NCBI GenBank assembly: GCA_025330725.1
Contig: JAIWND010000007.1
Coordinates: 124,001 to 188,000, forward strand
Reading direction: 5' to 3'
From: Chlamydoabsidia padenii
Lineage: Eukaryota; Mucoromycota; Mucoromycetes; Mucorales; Cunninghamellaceae
Length of the DNA stretch: 64,000 nucleotides
Each line of letters opens with the position of its first letter. Position 1 is the first letter of the stretch. Positions 47,939 to 59,705 of this stretch are shown here, piece by piece. Position numbers and translations under genes: made by a program. Below the pieces are notes generated by a model that saw nothing but the letters and a program-made list of their open reading frames with translations, made no database searches and was not told the origin of the DNA.

Positions 47939-50867
47939 TCAATAAAACGAGATGTTGGAATCACCACTAGTTGGAGCATCGAGGTCAACATATGATTTGA
48001 CTTGACGAGGATCTTGTGGGACATCCACCAACATATCACTATTATAACCATGAATAGAGAAGGGTCAGTTACATTGACATCTCAACATTCCTTTATTGTA
48101 TTACTACTATTATTCACTTACCTTGTACTAGATGGCATTGTAGTGGTAAGACCTTTTCCACCTAATCTTGTCCCAAGCCGTCCTGCCATGGAATTGGACC
48201 AGCCTACATTCCCTCCAAATCCTATTCGTGGTATTTTGTCCCATGGTGTACCAATAGAAGCCGCGTGCATAGATAGTCCACCCGATGGTATGTTCATCAT
48301 AAACGCTCCACCAAAACCACCATTGTTGTTATTCAATCCAATTCCCATGTTTCCAGAGAGATTCAATGTTGCGCCGCTGATGACATTATTATTGCTGATG
48401 ACATTGTTGTTACTGTTGTTATTGTTGGATAGAGGTAATAAATGGTTGGGATCACATACGTAGTTGTTGTAATAGATCACTTCGTCCTTGATTCGTTGAA
48501 TTTCTTCACCGTGTTTGCTGATGATATGTTTTTCCACAAATTCAACCCCTTTGAACGCCTTGGCACAATCCCCAACCTTGCACTTGTATTTTGCATCGTG
48601 TTCCTTTTGTATATGTTCCTTCAGATAAGCATCTGTTTCACTACAAGTAAAAGAAAGGATGAGTATTTGATCATAAATTGGAAGACTATCAACTTTTTTT
48701 TTTCATTACCTTTTCAAAGATCTACCACCTATGCTGACCAGTCCATCATCATCAGGAGGATTGATTTTCATCTTGATACGTTGATCCAGAGTCTTGATCC
48801 ATTGTTGAGCTGTTAAATATATATAAAAGAAAGAAGGATAGTCAATTAGCATGAGTAAACCATTTGCTTGTTGTTGTTTTCATTCCTTCTCGTACTTACT
48901 TAACCTATCATTTTTAGATGCTTGTTTTGGATCAGATTTGACACCAGAAGACATTTTGCGATGATGAGGTTCAGGACACCGACGGGAAAGTTCTTCAATA
49001 GAGTCGCATTCTAGACCACAATAATAACAATACATATGCACATGTCGTATATATGCCATGATTAGATCCAATTCCTTTTTCATGCCCAGTATATCGTTTT
49101 CTTCATCCTTTTGTTGTCCATCATCTGCGCTTCCATGATCACTAGTCGTATCAGTGGTTGTTGCTGAATCAGAGGTTGGTAAGTGATGAAATTGTTGTTC
49201 GACCACTTGCTTTGCACGATCAATCACGTCCTGTAAACCATTTACCCCCAATCCTTCGTCCATTACTTTAGCTAGTTGTGTTGCTTGTTTTAGATCAATA
49301 CAGAGTCGGGCTGCAGTGGCTGTGATATCGGGTGCAGCTCGACTTGTTCGCCCAAAGGAGGATTGTGATTTCCTGTTCATGGCAAAATGGAATGTAAAAT
49401 CATCGATCTATAATAATGAATGGATGAGTTTAATGATGTATATCTTTTTGTGATGATTGGATTTACCTTTTGATTATCCAGTTGATTAAACGCCTTTTGC
49501 ATGTCAGTCTCTTCAGAGAAGCGGATCCAGCCAATACGATGGAATTTCTTGGTGACACTTGGTTCAGACAAGGCAAGGTATTTAAATCCATCCACTTTGT
49601 TGCACATGTCGAGAATTTTCTCCCGAGGAATAGTTGGTGGTACAGTTTTGATCACCAGATAGCTGTCATATTCTTCATCAGAGGAGGATGGATTACTGTT
49701 GTCGATGGTTGTTGTTGATATTTCTTCTGCTGGGTCATTATTACTGTCGGTATATTTGCTGCTGTCATTCACATCGTTCTGAATAGTGTCGTATTGTCCA
49801 TTTTCAAGTGCCTGTATAAACCTGGTAAAGTTGGTCGATCGTCTATGCTTGATATCGTCCACACGGATTTTGGAAGCTCGAGGGTGATATTTTTCCAAAA
49901 ACCATTGTTTATCTTTATTGTTGTTGAAGAATTGGGCGAGTTGTTTGGCGGCAATCTTTTCCTTGTAATCATCGTATCGTTTTTGGAATTCGTCGTCCAT
50001 AATTTCACCTTTGGGGTGTGATTGTCGTAGGTAATCGCAGTATTGCTTGAAGGATACAATGTGATCCAGTTGATGAGGATCGACCAATGGAATTCTACGC
50101 ATGAATAAAGAGTGAGTTGATTTTTCCTTTCCCACCCTCTTAGACCCTTCCCTTGTAACACACCCAAGATTTTATATATTACCTTGGCATAGACGACCAA
50201 TTACTTACTGCCATGGAAGGATTCGTAATATCTAAAAGAAGAGTATCAGTATATCATACAGGTTTGTTTTATCAGACAAGTTTATCTTACCAAAGTCGAT
50301 TTTTTTAGGACTGGCCAAGTGTTGCATATGATTAGACTTGATTTGTTGTTGGCCGTGTCGATGATGATGATGATTGGAGTGTTTGGCTTGGTTGGTATTA
50401 TTATTATTCCCATAGCGTGCCCCAGGAGTATAACCATCACGATCATAATTTGGAACATAATGATCACCATCCGTAAAGTCCTGATCCCGTCCTTCTCGTT
50501 TTGGTCTTGAATAGTTACCACGATAGTGCCTTGAATGATGATGAGTAGGTGGTGAATTAGGTGAGCTGCGTCGAGTATACTTGTGTTGTCGTTCTACAAG
50601 ACAAAATCAAGTTAGAATCGATCCTTTTTTTTTTCCACAAATGACCTTACCATCACTTGGAGAAGGACTACGTAAATGTCGTTTGGACCTTGAGTATCTT
50701 CCATATTCATCTGTATTTGGTTGATAAGAGTCCATGTAAGAGTCTTCATCCAAACTTCGTTCCCGCCTAAATTTGTTCCGCGATGAGCCAGGTGAGTAGT
50801 CATCATCAGAAGCAGTATGGGTGGACATGCCTCTGCCAGAAGGAGAGTGATTTCTACGATCGGACAT
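47939..50867 (-). CDS. ARS2/SERRATE-like RNA-processing protein
   Basis: About seven exons. The ATG at 50867 (MSDRRNHSPSGRGMSTHTAS) starts an Arg/Ser- and His/Asn-rich N-terminus. The conserved core follows: RIPLVDPHQLDHIVSFKQYC...FQKRYDDYKEKIAAKQLAQF, KQWFLEKYHPRASK, an RRM-like part (YLVIKTVPPTIPREKILDMC, FHRIGWIRFSEETDMQKAFN), the helical Ars2 region (KELDLIMAYIRHVHMYCYYC) and a C2H2 finger (YKCKVGDCAKAFKGVEFVEK, HIISKH). ARS2 couples the nuclear cap-binding complex to RNA processing, export or decay. The tail is Asn/Gly-rich and ends TSGDSNISFY. A motif variant is 148 bp upstream. Confidence 0.93.
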
Positions 50868-51014
50868 GAGACTTTATATACAATGAAGGGTTTAGGGTAA
50901 AGAGAATGAGGTTGTAAAAGGAGAGGAAGACCAATAATAATAAGGGAGGTGGGAAAAAAAAAGAGAGAGGAAAAAAAAAAAAGGGATAGACGACAGAGCT
51001 CAAATTTATAATGT

Positions 51015-51026
51015 CGGGTTTTGAAA
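51015..51026 (+). promoter_or_regulatory. Recurrent promoter motif, ARS2 side
   Basis: CGGGTTTTGAAA, 148 bp upstream of the ARS2 ATG, reading opposite to it. Confidence 0.45.
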
Positions 51027-51227
51027 TATTTCTACCAACAGACTCAATGGTTGATGTGACGTATGATATAGACCTACTTGCTTTAATAAAAAGCCATTAT
51101 AATGTATACTTTATACATCACCTTCGATGATGATCGGTTTTAATCAGGACAACAATGTACTACTTTCATATCGTCTGCCAATGTATGTCTGATTTTGCTT
51201 GTGTGTCTTTTTGTAATGGGCGGCTAT

Positions 51228-51239
51228 CGGCATTTAAAA
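51228..51239 (+). promoter_or_regulatory. Recurrent promoter motif, GAR1 side
   Basis: CGGCATTTAAAA, about 138 bp upstream of the GAR1 ATG, in gene orientation; the same variant as in the MULE terminal repeats. Confidence 0.5.
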
Positions 51240-51365
51240 AAATATGGTAAGCCACTTCTCAAAGTCGAAAAAAAAAAAAAAAAAAAGTTCTCGCTTTATT
51301 ATTCCTTTTTCTTTCCTCTACCCTTTTTTTTTATCCCTTCTTTTACTCTTCATACTATAACAAAC

Positions 51366-52541
51366 ATGGGCAAAGGTGGATTCGGTGAACGTGGTGGCCG
51401 CGGTGGTGGTCGTGGTGGTTTCCGTGGTGGTAAAGTAGAAAAGAAAAATAAAAGAATACCACTTTAATCCATTGGCTTCACCAAGAAACACCCCTTTTAC
51501 TAACTCACTTCATTTTGCATACATGACATTTAATAGGACGTGGCGGTGGTCGTGGTGGATTCAACAGTGGATTCCAACAAGGTCCTCCCGATGAAGTTGT
51601 TGGTAAGATCAAAAACTGTCAAAACTGCCAAAATATATGTTTGTCCTACATACTCACGTTTTGCTTTACTCTTCTATGTTTGATATGTATAGCTATGGGT
51701 GCTTTCCAACATGCTTGTGAAGGTGAAATGGTTTGCAAATCTATCAACCCCAAGATTCCTTACTTCAATGCACCTATCTATCTCGAAAACAAATCTCAAA
51801 TCGGCAAAGTTGATGAAATCCTCGGTCCTTTAAACGAAGTCTACTTTACTGTCAAGATGCAAGAAGGTATGGTCGCCACCTCCTTCAAGGTTAACGACAA
51901 GGTCTATATTGGCTCTGACAAGCTCCTTCCTATTGAACGCTTCTTACCCAAACCTAAAGCTGCCGGCAAAGGTAAGATAAAAGGACCAAGAAAAAAAAAA
52001 GTGTAATGATATTACTTGACTGATCCTCCCTCCCTTTTTTTTTTAAAAAAAAAAAACAAACTTTGTATAGCTTCTAAGGCTACCGGTCTTCAAGGCAAGG
52101 TTGAAAAGCGTGGAGGTGGAGGTGGTCGTGGCCGCGGTGGTGCTCGTGGTGGTGCTCGCGGTGGTGCTCGCGGTGGATTCGGTGGTAAGTAAAAACTAGA
52201 TCATAAAAACGACACGGGAATCAGATGTTAACTCACCCATTCTTTCCTCTCTCTCTCTCTAGGCCGTGGTGGATTCGGAGGCGATCGTGGTGGCCGTGGC
52301 CGAGGTGGATTCGGTGGAGGTCGAGGTAATGATAAATGTTAGCATGAATGTACCCTTTTACAAATAACGAAACTCATCTCTTGTCTTCTCTTTTTATAGG
52401 TGGCGGTCGCGGTGGCAGCTTTGGTAAGAAAACGAAACCATTATAAATCTATATCATTACTAACTCTCTCGTTTCTCTCACATTCTATTAGGTGGCCGTG
52501 GAGGTGGTGGTGGTTTCCGAGGTGGTCGCGGTGGATACTAA
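51366..52541 (+). CDS. GAR1: H/ACA snoRNP protein GAR1
   Basis: About seven exons. The ATG at 51366 begins a glycine/arginine-rich N-terminus ([20 protein letters not shown]). The Gar1 core beta-barrel follows ([72 protein letters not shown]). A long C-terminal RGG domain is split over several tiny exons and ends RGGRGGY. Two flanking RGG domains around this core are diagnostic of GAR1. It assembles with Cbf5, Nop10 and Nhp2 for pseudouridylation of rRNA in the nucleolus. Confidence 0.95.
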
Positions 52542-53509
52542 ATATAGTCATTACATCTTCCCCCTTACACACTCACATTTATCTTCATGTATCTTTATCT
52601 ATTCCTTCCCCTTCTATTATCATTGCACTTCCCCTTTTTTTGATTTTAAAAAACCATCATCATACACATTGAAGCATTTTTTTAGCTCAAATATATTATT
52701 TTGTCCATGTAAATAAGAGTGCTTTGCCGCTAATAAAGAAACTTACTTTTTATAAAATTGACTTGACTTTTATCTCCATTGTTGATAATGTAGTTGTGTG
52801 GTGTATACTGTTTTAATGTAATAAACGCAACTTATCATAGTGGATTGGGTAGCGGTGGGTCTTTACCTATCTGGCTAAGGAATACGCCCAAGGCAGGTTT
52901 GGAATACGCCTATGGTTTGAGTGAACAGACGGTATTTGAAAACTTTTTTTTTTTTGTTGGTGTTGGTTTCTGAAGGTGAGAACAATCATCTTAATTTTGA
53001 CATGATGGACACAAGAATCTAAGCGCTTGACTTCCTTATCAAAGTTGGTTGGGTTTGCGATGGGAAAAAATCATAGCTACTTTAATCATTAGCATCGGTT
53101 GACAATTGAGTGAGTAGTTAGTCTTTCCAGCCCCTTACTAAAATGGACAGGGTTGAATTCTTGGTTCAGCTTCGGTGGGATGATTACAATCGGGATTCAA
53201 AATAGATGATATTCATGCAAAGGCTCTACATGCTGGGAGTTTTGCATAACATCAAAACCAGGTGGAACAAGGTATACTTGTCTTGTACCTATATGGATTT
53301 GATATTTTACTTGATAAATTAGTTTTCTTTCAGCCTAGTGCTCTGTTCTTTCTTTTTTTCAAGGTGCAAACCTACTATGTGAAGCAAGTGAGATCTCGAG
53401 GATAGCCAAGTTACCATTTACCCCACATCATCCACGCCATAATCCACAAATGCAAACATCATAAGACATAAAGACATTGGTTGTATATGTTCAAATAGTT
53501 GGATTTTAT
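52542..53509. other. Convergent interval with dispersed repeat copy B
   Basis: 3' UTR-like sequence of GAR1 (AATAAA type at about 52732), then a motif-like CGGTATTTGAAAA (52930), a T12 tract and the repeat copy at about 53035-53240. No gene supported. Confidence 0.55.
53035..53240 (+). repeat. Dispersed repeat, copy B
   Basis: Counterpart of 29070-29270. It shares TTATCAAAGTTGGTTGGG-like and CTTTAATCATTAGCATCG words in the same order and orientation, then diverges. Confidence 0.6.
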
Positions 53510-54555
53510 TTAAACATCTTCTTTTTTATTAACAAATGGGGATCTATCTACTATAACTACATCTAAACATTCAAAGTCCATCAAAGATACTGCGTCAAAT
53601 CCAACATCATATAAAATGAGACTCCATTCAAAGAAAGCATATATAGAGTATGCTAAAAACAACAAGTCAGTTGACTGGATTCAACATTTCCCCTGTCCTA
53701 TTTTTCTTTTTTCCGGCTTACCTCCAGGCACATGATGGATTTTATGTTGAATAAAAAAGTAGACCATAAAAGGAGTGGTACCGAAAAAAGCCGCCACCAA
53801 GATCCGACGCCATTTTAAAAGATGAGGAAGTTGGCGAGAGCTTGTGGAGAGAACACCAAGCTGCCATGGTAAGGTACAGATCAAGTAGAAAGCCATGGCG
53901 ATATCATGAAGATCATGATCATCCGTCGAAGTAATATATGTCCAACCACCGCATGATATGGTTCGAATCAGTCCCACTACTAATAAGCTTTTACCAAAAC
54001 CTTCCGAGCTGGTGCGTATTGTTTTGGTGGTGTAGATGTACCATAAATATACCAGTAAAAGTCGTGGTCCGGACGTCATGGCGATTAGGATTTGAAAGTA
54101 GGCTCGTGCTGGGTATCGATCGCCCGTCGTTGCACTGACACTGGGTATATATTCCTATTTAGTGTAATATAAAAAAGAGAAGAGATTGAGTTCACGAGTT
54201 AAAAAGTTAATGGGCTGTACTTACCTCCGGATAGCCATAATATTCATTAGACACAATCTTTTCATAATGAGTATAACACGCAACAATAAGAGCTATTACA
54301 AAAGCACCTAGAGTAAAAGTAATAAAAAAAAGTAAGTCAAGCTATCTTTTGGTTTTGGAGTTTACTTTATGCTTACTATAAGCAAGAATGGTATGGGCAA
54401 GTGGGACATATTTTGCGGATAACTATCAGAAATATGAATAAATAAAAAAAGTTAGTGAAGGTTCCATTTTATCTTTTGTAACATACTTTAGCAATGGGTC
54501 TGGGAGACGCATTATTTGGTTGCAGTGAAGAGTATAGAATGGTCTCTTCTTTCAT
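53510..54555 (-). CDS. Frag1/DRAM/Sfk1-family membrane protein (PGAP2/CWH43-N-like)
   Basis: About five exons. The ATG at 54555 gives [20 protein letters not shown]. Hydrophobic segments ([98 protein letters not shown]) alternate with family blocks [20 protein letters not shown] and [14 protein letters not shown]. The SVSA...GDRYP.R...Q block is typical of CWH43 N-terminal/PGAP2-like proteins, which remodel the lipid part of GPI anchors. It lacks the CWH43 C-terminal half, so PGAP2-like is preferred, but DRAM/Sfk1-like members are not excluded. A motif copy is about 95 bp upstream. Confidence 0.85.
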
Positions 54556-54648
54556 TGTTGGACAAAATTAATAGAGAGAGAGAGAGAGAGAGAGACAAAG
54601 ACAAAAACAAAAACAATAAGGGTGTTCAAATTGCGGTTATTCAATGTA

Positions 54649-54661
54649 TTTCAAATGCCGC
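54649..54661 (-). promoter_or_regulatory. Recurrent promoter motif, PGAP2-like gene
   Basis: TTTCAAATGCCGC on plus, about 95 bp upstream of the ATG at 54555 and in the gene's orientation. Confidence 0.5.
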
Positions 54662-54798
54662 TCAGGGCGAGTTCCTTGAGACACACTGGTTTTTATTGTT
54701 GTTCTAAAAAAATAAAGGGGAGGGGAGGATATAGTATTGTACAAACAACATGCGTTTCTTCATGTTTTGGATGATAGACTAGAGTTTCTATTACCAAG

Positions 54799-55236
54799 CT
54801 AAAATTCGAATTCATTTCTAAACTGTTTAATATCACTACCAGCAACAGCCTTGTCCGCGAGATCCCGCCGATCCTATTCAAGAGAGAGAGAGAAGCATAT
54901 TAGTATTTTCACATTTAAAAAAAGGATTACATAAAAGAAATAGTAACTTACCATCATTGTAAAGGTTTTCCTTAGCATTTCCCAGAGATTACTTGACACA
55001 TTGACACCTTCTTCAGCATCCATATCCAAACGTTTGTGCATTGAAAGACCGGTTAGTAGATGTTCAGCAGCTTCTTTGTAGCATCCAATATTGATACAGC
55101 TGACACCCAGATTATATCTTGCCCGGACAAAGGAAGGACGGAGTTCGAGTGCTTTGTGATATGCATCAATGGCTTCTTCTGATCGACCACTGTTTGCCAA
55201 TGTGGCGCCCAATCGATTCCATAACAAATAATCCTA

Positions 55237-55281
<45 letters not shown>

Positions 55282-56929
55282 GAGACGAGATGATAGCTTA
55301 CTCCAATATGACTTACATTAGGACGACCATTCAGTGCCGATACAAAACAGTCGACGGCCTTTTCCAGATCACCATTACCATAAAAGAGTACCCCTAAACC
55401 GACCTGGACATCAGGATCCATACCTTGTTCGGGAGCTTGACGAGCAGCATCGAGGAAGAGATTTGTGACATGTTCATGCAGTTGGAAGGGATTGTTAGGA
55501 GAAGGAGCACGACCGACCAATTCAGGATACCGTTGAGTGATCCATTTTTCCAAAGTTTGGAAAGCAGCCTGGTCATAAGATTCATTGGTGTAACTGACAG
55601 CAAGAGACATGAGCGCAGAAAAGTTGCCCGGGTCTGTTTCCACCGCCTTTTCCAATGCCCGAATAGCAGGTTCTTCTTTTTCATTTTGTGCCTGTACATT
55701 ACCAAGATGCATCCATGCTTCCGAGTTGAGAGGATCCTTTTGGACGACTGCTTCAAATGCTAAAGCCGTATCATTCAAATTGGTGCCATGTTCCAAGAGT
55801 CGTAAACCTTCTGCCATAGGGTCAGGGTGGTCCATAAAATGATTAACAACTTCAAAGACATATTCACCAAGATCAGGTTTGTAGATAGATTGACCATTGA
55901 TGGAGGTGCTAAAGTTGTTAAAGTCTTCTTCCCAATTATCGTCTTCGTTAAACATTGATTCCCGCATGTTTTCCCAGAGATCTTCAAATTGAGCAAAGTC
56001 GTTTGGATCTTGAGCCGCCGCCGCTTCTTCCACCTTGCGAGCCATTTCTTCTTCCGTTTCACCTTGTTGATCGAATGCCGCAAATTGTTCTTCCCATCCC
56101 GCATTGTTATTGAGTTGAATCATTCGTTCTTTACCCTTGTCTTCCACCGCAGAGAATTCGCTTGACCAGTCAAAGTGTCGTTGGAAGGCTTGTTCAAATT
56201 CAGCAACTTGGTTAGGATTCATTTGAGCTACTTGAGGATGGTTCATGAATTCTTCACGCCAGGCTAAAAATGAAAATATTCATATTAGTAATCTTGTCAC
56301 ATTTCCCCTTTTATATATATATATATATATAACTACTTACCAGATGCATTATGTCCAGCCGCTAATCGACTTTCTTCAAAGGCCTTTTCCATAGCAGCCT
56401 CTTCGTCCGGTTTTAGTTCCCAAATCCGAGGACCCTGTTGACCGAATTCCGCTGACCAATCACCACCTATTGGACCACCCATATGAGTTTGTTGACGTAC
56501 ATTTTCAAGTTCCCTTTGAAGTTCAGAAAACTGGAAAGGATGGTGCCCCATTGTATTGCCTGGTTGTTGTTCTTGTCCAAAGAATTCGTTCACCATATTA
56601 TCATCTTGTTGGAAACCAGACCGTCCAGTTTGTGTACGCATCTAAAGAAAAAGGGCATTAGTCTCCCCAATTGTCAACCTCTTTTGTTTATACTCTTGTA
56701 CTTACACCTTGTTGAGGACCCGAGGGACCACTAGAATGATCAAAGCGATCCTATAAATAAAAGATGAGTAACAATAGTGAGTTAAAGGAAGCATTTCCAC
56801 AAAGTTAAGCGTATAGTCACTTTTTACCCGTTGTAAAGACCGATCTTGATTGAATTGTTTCAACATTTGGCTCATTGGATTAGAACCAGTTGAGCAATCA
56901 GCACCACCACCCATATTCGAGAATGCCAT
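54799..56929 (-). CDS. PEX5: Peroxisomal targeting signal 1 receptor PEX5
   Basis: About six exons. The N-terminus MAFSNMGGGADCSTGSNPMS has the conserved cysteine used for mono-ubiquitination. Several WxxxF/Y-type motifs follow (WSAEF, WREEF, WSSEF, WEEQF, WEEDF), which dock to Pex13/Pex14. The C-terminal half is the TPR domain that binds SKL-type signals: LNSEAWMHLGNVQAQNEKEE, NFSALMSLAVSYTNESYDQA, DVQVGLGVLFYGNGDLEKAV, LLWNRLGATLANSGRSEEAI and VRARYNLGVSCINIGCYKEA. It ends DIKQFRNEFEF. It imports matrix enzymes into peroxisomes. An intron carries A40 at 55238-55277. An exact promoter motif lies 141 bp upstream. Confidence 0.96.
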
Positions 56930-57069
56930 ATTGAATAAAAATGTTGTAATAGAAGAAGAAAAAGAAGGAGAGAGTTTAAAAAAAGAAAGAAAAAAAAAAA
57001 AAAGAGGGGAAAGTAAAAGAGAAGGGAAAAAATTAAGTTTTTCAAATTCGGGATTTACTAGAATGAAAT

Positions 57070-57083
57070 TTTCAAATCCCGCC
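57070..57083 (-). promoter_or_regulatory. Recurrent promoter motif, PEX5 gene
   Basis: GGCGGGATTTGAAA on the minus strand, 141 bp upstream of the PEX5 ATG; a partial inverted copy (TTCGGGATTT) sits beside it at 57048. Confidence 0.6.
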
Positions 57084-57293
57084 TACGCTGTGGGGTAAAT
57101 GACAAACGGGAAGTGACAGGTCCAAGCTGACATGTGAAAATAGAACCATTTACTCTACTGCCACTCATATCGATTACATTTTTTTTAAAAAAAATAAATA
57201 AAAAAAGTGCTTTTATCGTCTAGAGAACCAAGACATGGTGTCCCAGTTGAATGTTAGTGGGAAGAATCTCATGCATGACTAGGCAGAAGGCGA

Positions 57294-57305
57294 CGGTGTT
57301 TGAAA
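57294..57305 (+). promoter_or_regulatory. Recurrent promoter motif, TOM5 gene
   Basis: CGGTGTTTGAAA, about 97-108 bp upstream of the TOM5 ATG and in gene orientation. Confidence 0.5.
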
Positions 57306-57401
57306 ATATTTAGTTTAAGTGGCTGGCAATCAAAAAGAAATAATAATCCTCCTCTTTCTGTTTTTTCTTCTTTATCTTTTGTAAAACATCCAATACCAAA
57401 C

Positions 57402-57706
57402 ATGTTTATGCCTCAAGTAAGTTCATAAGGATGACACCATAATACTCAACCTTGACTAATGACCTCTTTTCTTTTATTTGGCTACTCTTATTACTTCCAG
57501 CAACCTACTCTTACACCTGAACAGAAGGCTATGCTTAGACAACGTACCATTGGTACTCTAACCAACTTTGTCATTGTTGTATGCGCTTTCCGTGCTGGTA
57601 AGAAAGAATAAAACATGTAATAATTGACAATTAAAACGTTTGACTTTTTTTTCTTTTTAATCGTGTAGCTCCCTTTGCCATTGATCAAATCAAGCAATTC
57701 TTCTAA
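57402..57706 (+). CDS. TOM5: Mitochondrial import receptor subunit TOM5
   Basis: 49-residue tail-anchored protein in three exons (57402-57416, 57501-57597, 57669-57706); the first exon is only 15 nt. It reads MFMPQQPTLTPEQKAMLRQR, then TIGTLTNFVIVVCAFRAAPF, then AIDQIKQFF. The LTPEE/Q...R...I...NF...FRAAPF pattern matches Tom5/TOMM5, the small outer-membrane subunit that passes precursors to the Tom40 channel. Length and single hydrophobic helix fit. Confidence 0.85.
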
Positions 57707-58056
57707 AAAGACCTGTCCTCTCTCTCTCTCTCTCTCTTTCTCGACTATAGAACACACATACACAAACACACACTACTTTAGTATAGAAACCCTTATTGTA
57801 CATTCCTATGTTTAAATAAAAATCTTTTTAACATATAAAAATTGGACCAGTATATAAAAATCGGACCAGTACATTATTAGGGGACCTTTGATAGGCATGA
57901 TTTGTTTAAAATGAGAGGATTGGGATATCTTTATTGATGATTATAAAAAACTAGGGGAGGATAAACAGATATTATACTAGGTAAACAACTAAAAGATGGG
58001 GATAATATGATATCTAATGATATAAAATATAAATAGGCTGATCAAAGAAGGATAAG
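57707..58056. other. Convergent spacer
   Basis: 3' UTR-like, containing CT and CA simple repeats (57718-57740, 57757-57770) and a short direct repeat (ATTGGACCAGTATATAAAAA and ATCGGACCAGTA at 57839-57873). No gene. Confidence 0.55.
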
Positions 58057-59279
58057 TCAACAGGCGCATCCACTGGCTTCAGTTCCACTGTTGCTGAGAT
58101 TGATCTTTTGCACTACAATGTCATCATAAGTATGAGTATCTTCAAATTAAAAATGTCAGTTAGTAACTTACATTGATCCTTCTCGGGGGAGCTACCATCA
58201 ATACCAGGTAAAGCTTGAGCGATTCTTCTAAAGAGATTCTTGACCTACAAGATACGAAAAAAAAAGGAAGGAAGAGTTAATAGGGAGCCACATTTTATCT
58301 ACATTGTAAAATATTGACTTACATTATGACCTGCCTTGGCACTGGTTTCGGTGTACATGACGTTGAGTTCCTTGGCGCGCTTTTCCCCTTCGTCAGTTGT
58401 CACTTCTCTATAATAATAAAAAGGATGGTTAGTATTTCCATTCAATCATGTTCTCTATGTTACGGCTTCTTCTTCTTTTTACCTTTTTTCATTCAAGTCA
58501 GTCTTATTGCCCACCAAAACAACAATAGCTTCATTGCCTCTTTCAGCACGCACATCATCGATCCATTTGTTTGTATTCATAAAGGATTCACGGTCTGCAT
58601 AAAAGTATCATTAGTACCTTTCACTACATTGACATCCCTTTTCCCGTGTCCCATTTCTTACTCGATATGTCATAGACAATCACAGCTACGGATGAATCCC
58701 TGATGTAGCTTGGAATCAAACTACGGAATCGTTCCTATAATGACAAAAGAGAATTTAAAGTTTTTCAAGATGAAGCGTATTTTTCGCATCCCGCCATATT
58801 TTCCAACCCCCTGTGTATCCCTTTGATCACACTTACCTGACCTGCAGTATCCCAAATTTGCAACCGCACAGTTCTATCAGACAAGTACCTAATCAAACAA
58901 GTAAACAAGAAGGGAAAAATTATTAGTTGGTTGATAATTACAGATTGGGTCGTTGTACTTGCATAGTCTTTGATAAAAAGTCAATACCAATAGTAGCCTA
59001 ATAGTAATAACTGTGAGTAGTCATAATATAATTTTATATCAACTTCTTACCTGATAAGCATTATCAAAGGTGTCATACATAAAGCGAGTGATCAAGGAAG
59101 TTTTACCAACTAAAAGGAAGAAGAATAGTTAGAAGGTCCCATCTTGGCTGCTTAGTTTTTTTTTTTTTTCTTCTTTTCAACAACAGCAAGGCATATAAAA
59201 GTTTTCTATTACCGCTTTGTTCACCAAGAAACACCAATTTGTATTTTCGTAAAGGGCTGCTGAAGTCAGGGCTTGCCAT
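58057..59279 (-). CDS. YPT6: Rab6/Ypt6 small GTPase
   Basis: About eight small exons. [20 protein letters not shown] is followed by the P-loop [14 protein letters not shown], switch I ([17 protein letters not shown], the Rab6-specific effector loop), [25 protein letters not shown] and [18 protein letters not shown]. The C-terminus ends SGCAC, a CxC double-geranylgeranylation signal. Rab6 directs endosome-to-Golgi and intra-Golgi transport. Introns are very short. One intron holds TTTTCGCATCCCGCC (58781-58795), a motif-like copy. Confidence 0.96.
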
Positions 59280-59705
59280 TGTATAAAAGATCGTTAGAGG
59301 GGAATGCCTTTGTAAAAGAGAGAGGAAGAGAGAGAAAGAGAGAGAAAAAAAAAATTAGTTTGAAATTAAAAAAGGTTTTTTCCATCAGAGAGTTTTGTGT
59401 TACTTTACCAATGGATAAGGATTAGATTCTGAGTTTCCATGGTGTACACAAATATGCCAGTCCTTGCATGCTTGTCATTCTAAGTGCACATCACAAATAA
59501 AAACAAAAAAAAAACAACCCATCACTACCAACAATAGAGTGTATATATCATAATGACCATGTCTTTTATTATTCCGAATGAGTAAAAAGGTGTGTTAGTG
59601 TAAAATATAGTGAGAGAGGGAAAAACATATATGGATATATGAATGTGGTTGTGCATGAATGAATGAGTTGATTATGATGAGGTCTGCCAGTGTGCCCAAG
59701 GAGGA
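59280..59705. other. Intergenic spacer
   Basis: Between the YPT6 start and the MAPKK stop. AT-rich, no motif copy or gene seen. Confidence 0.5.
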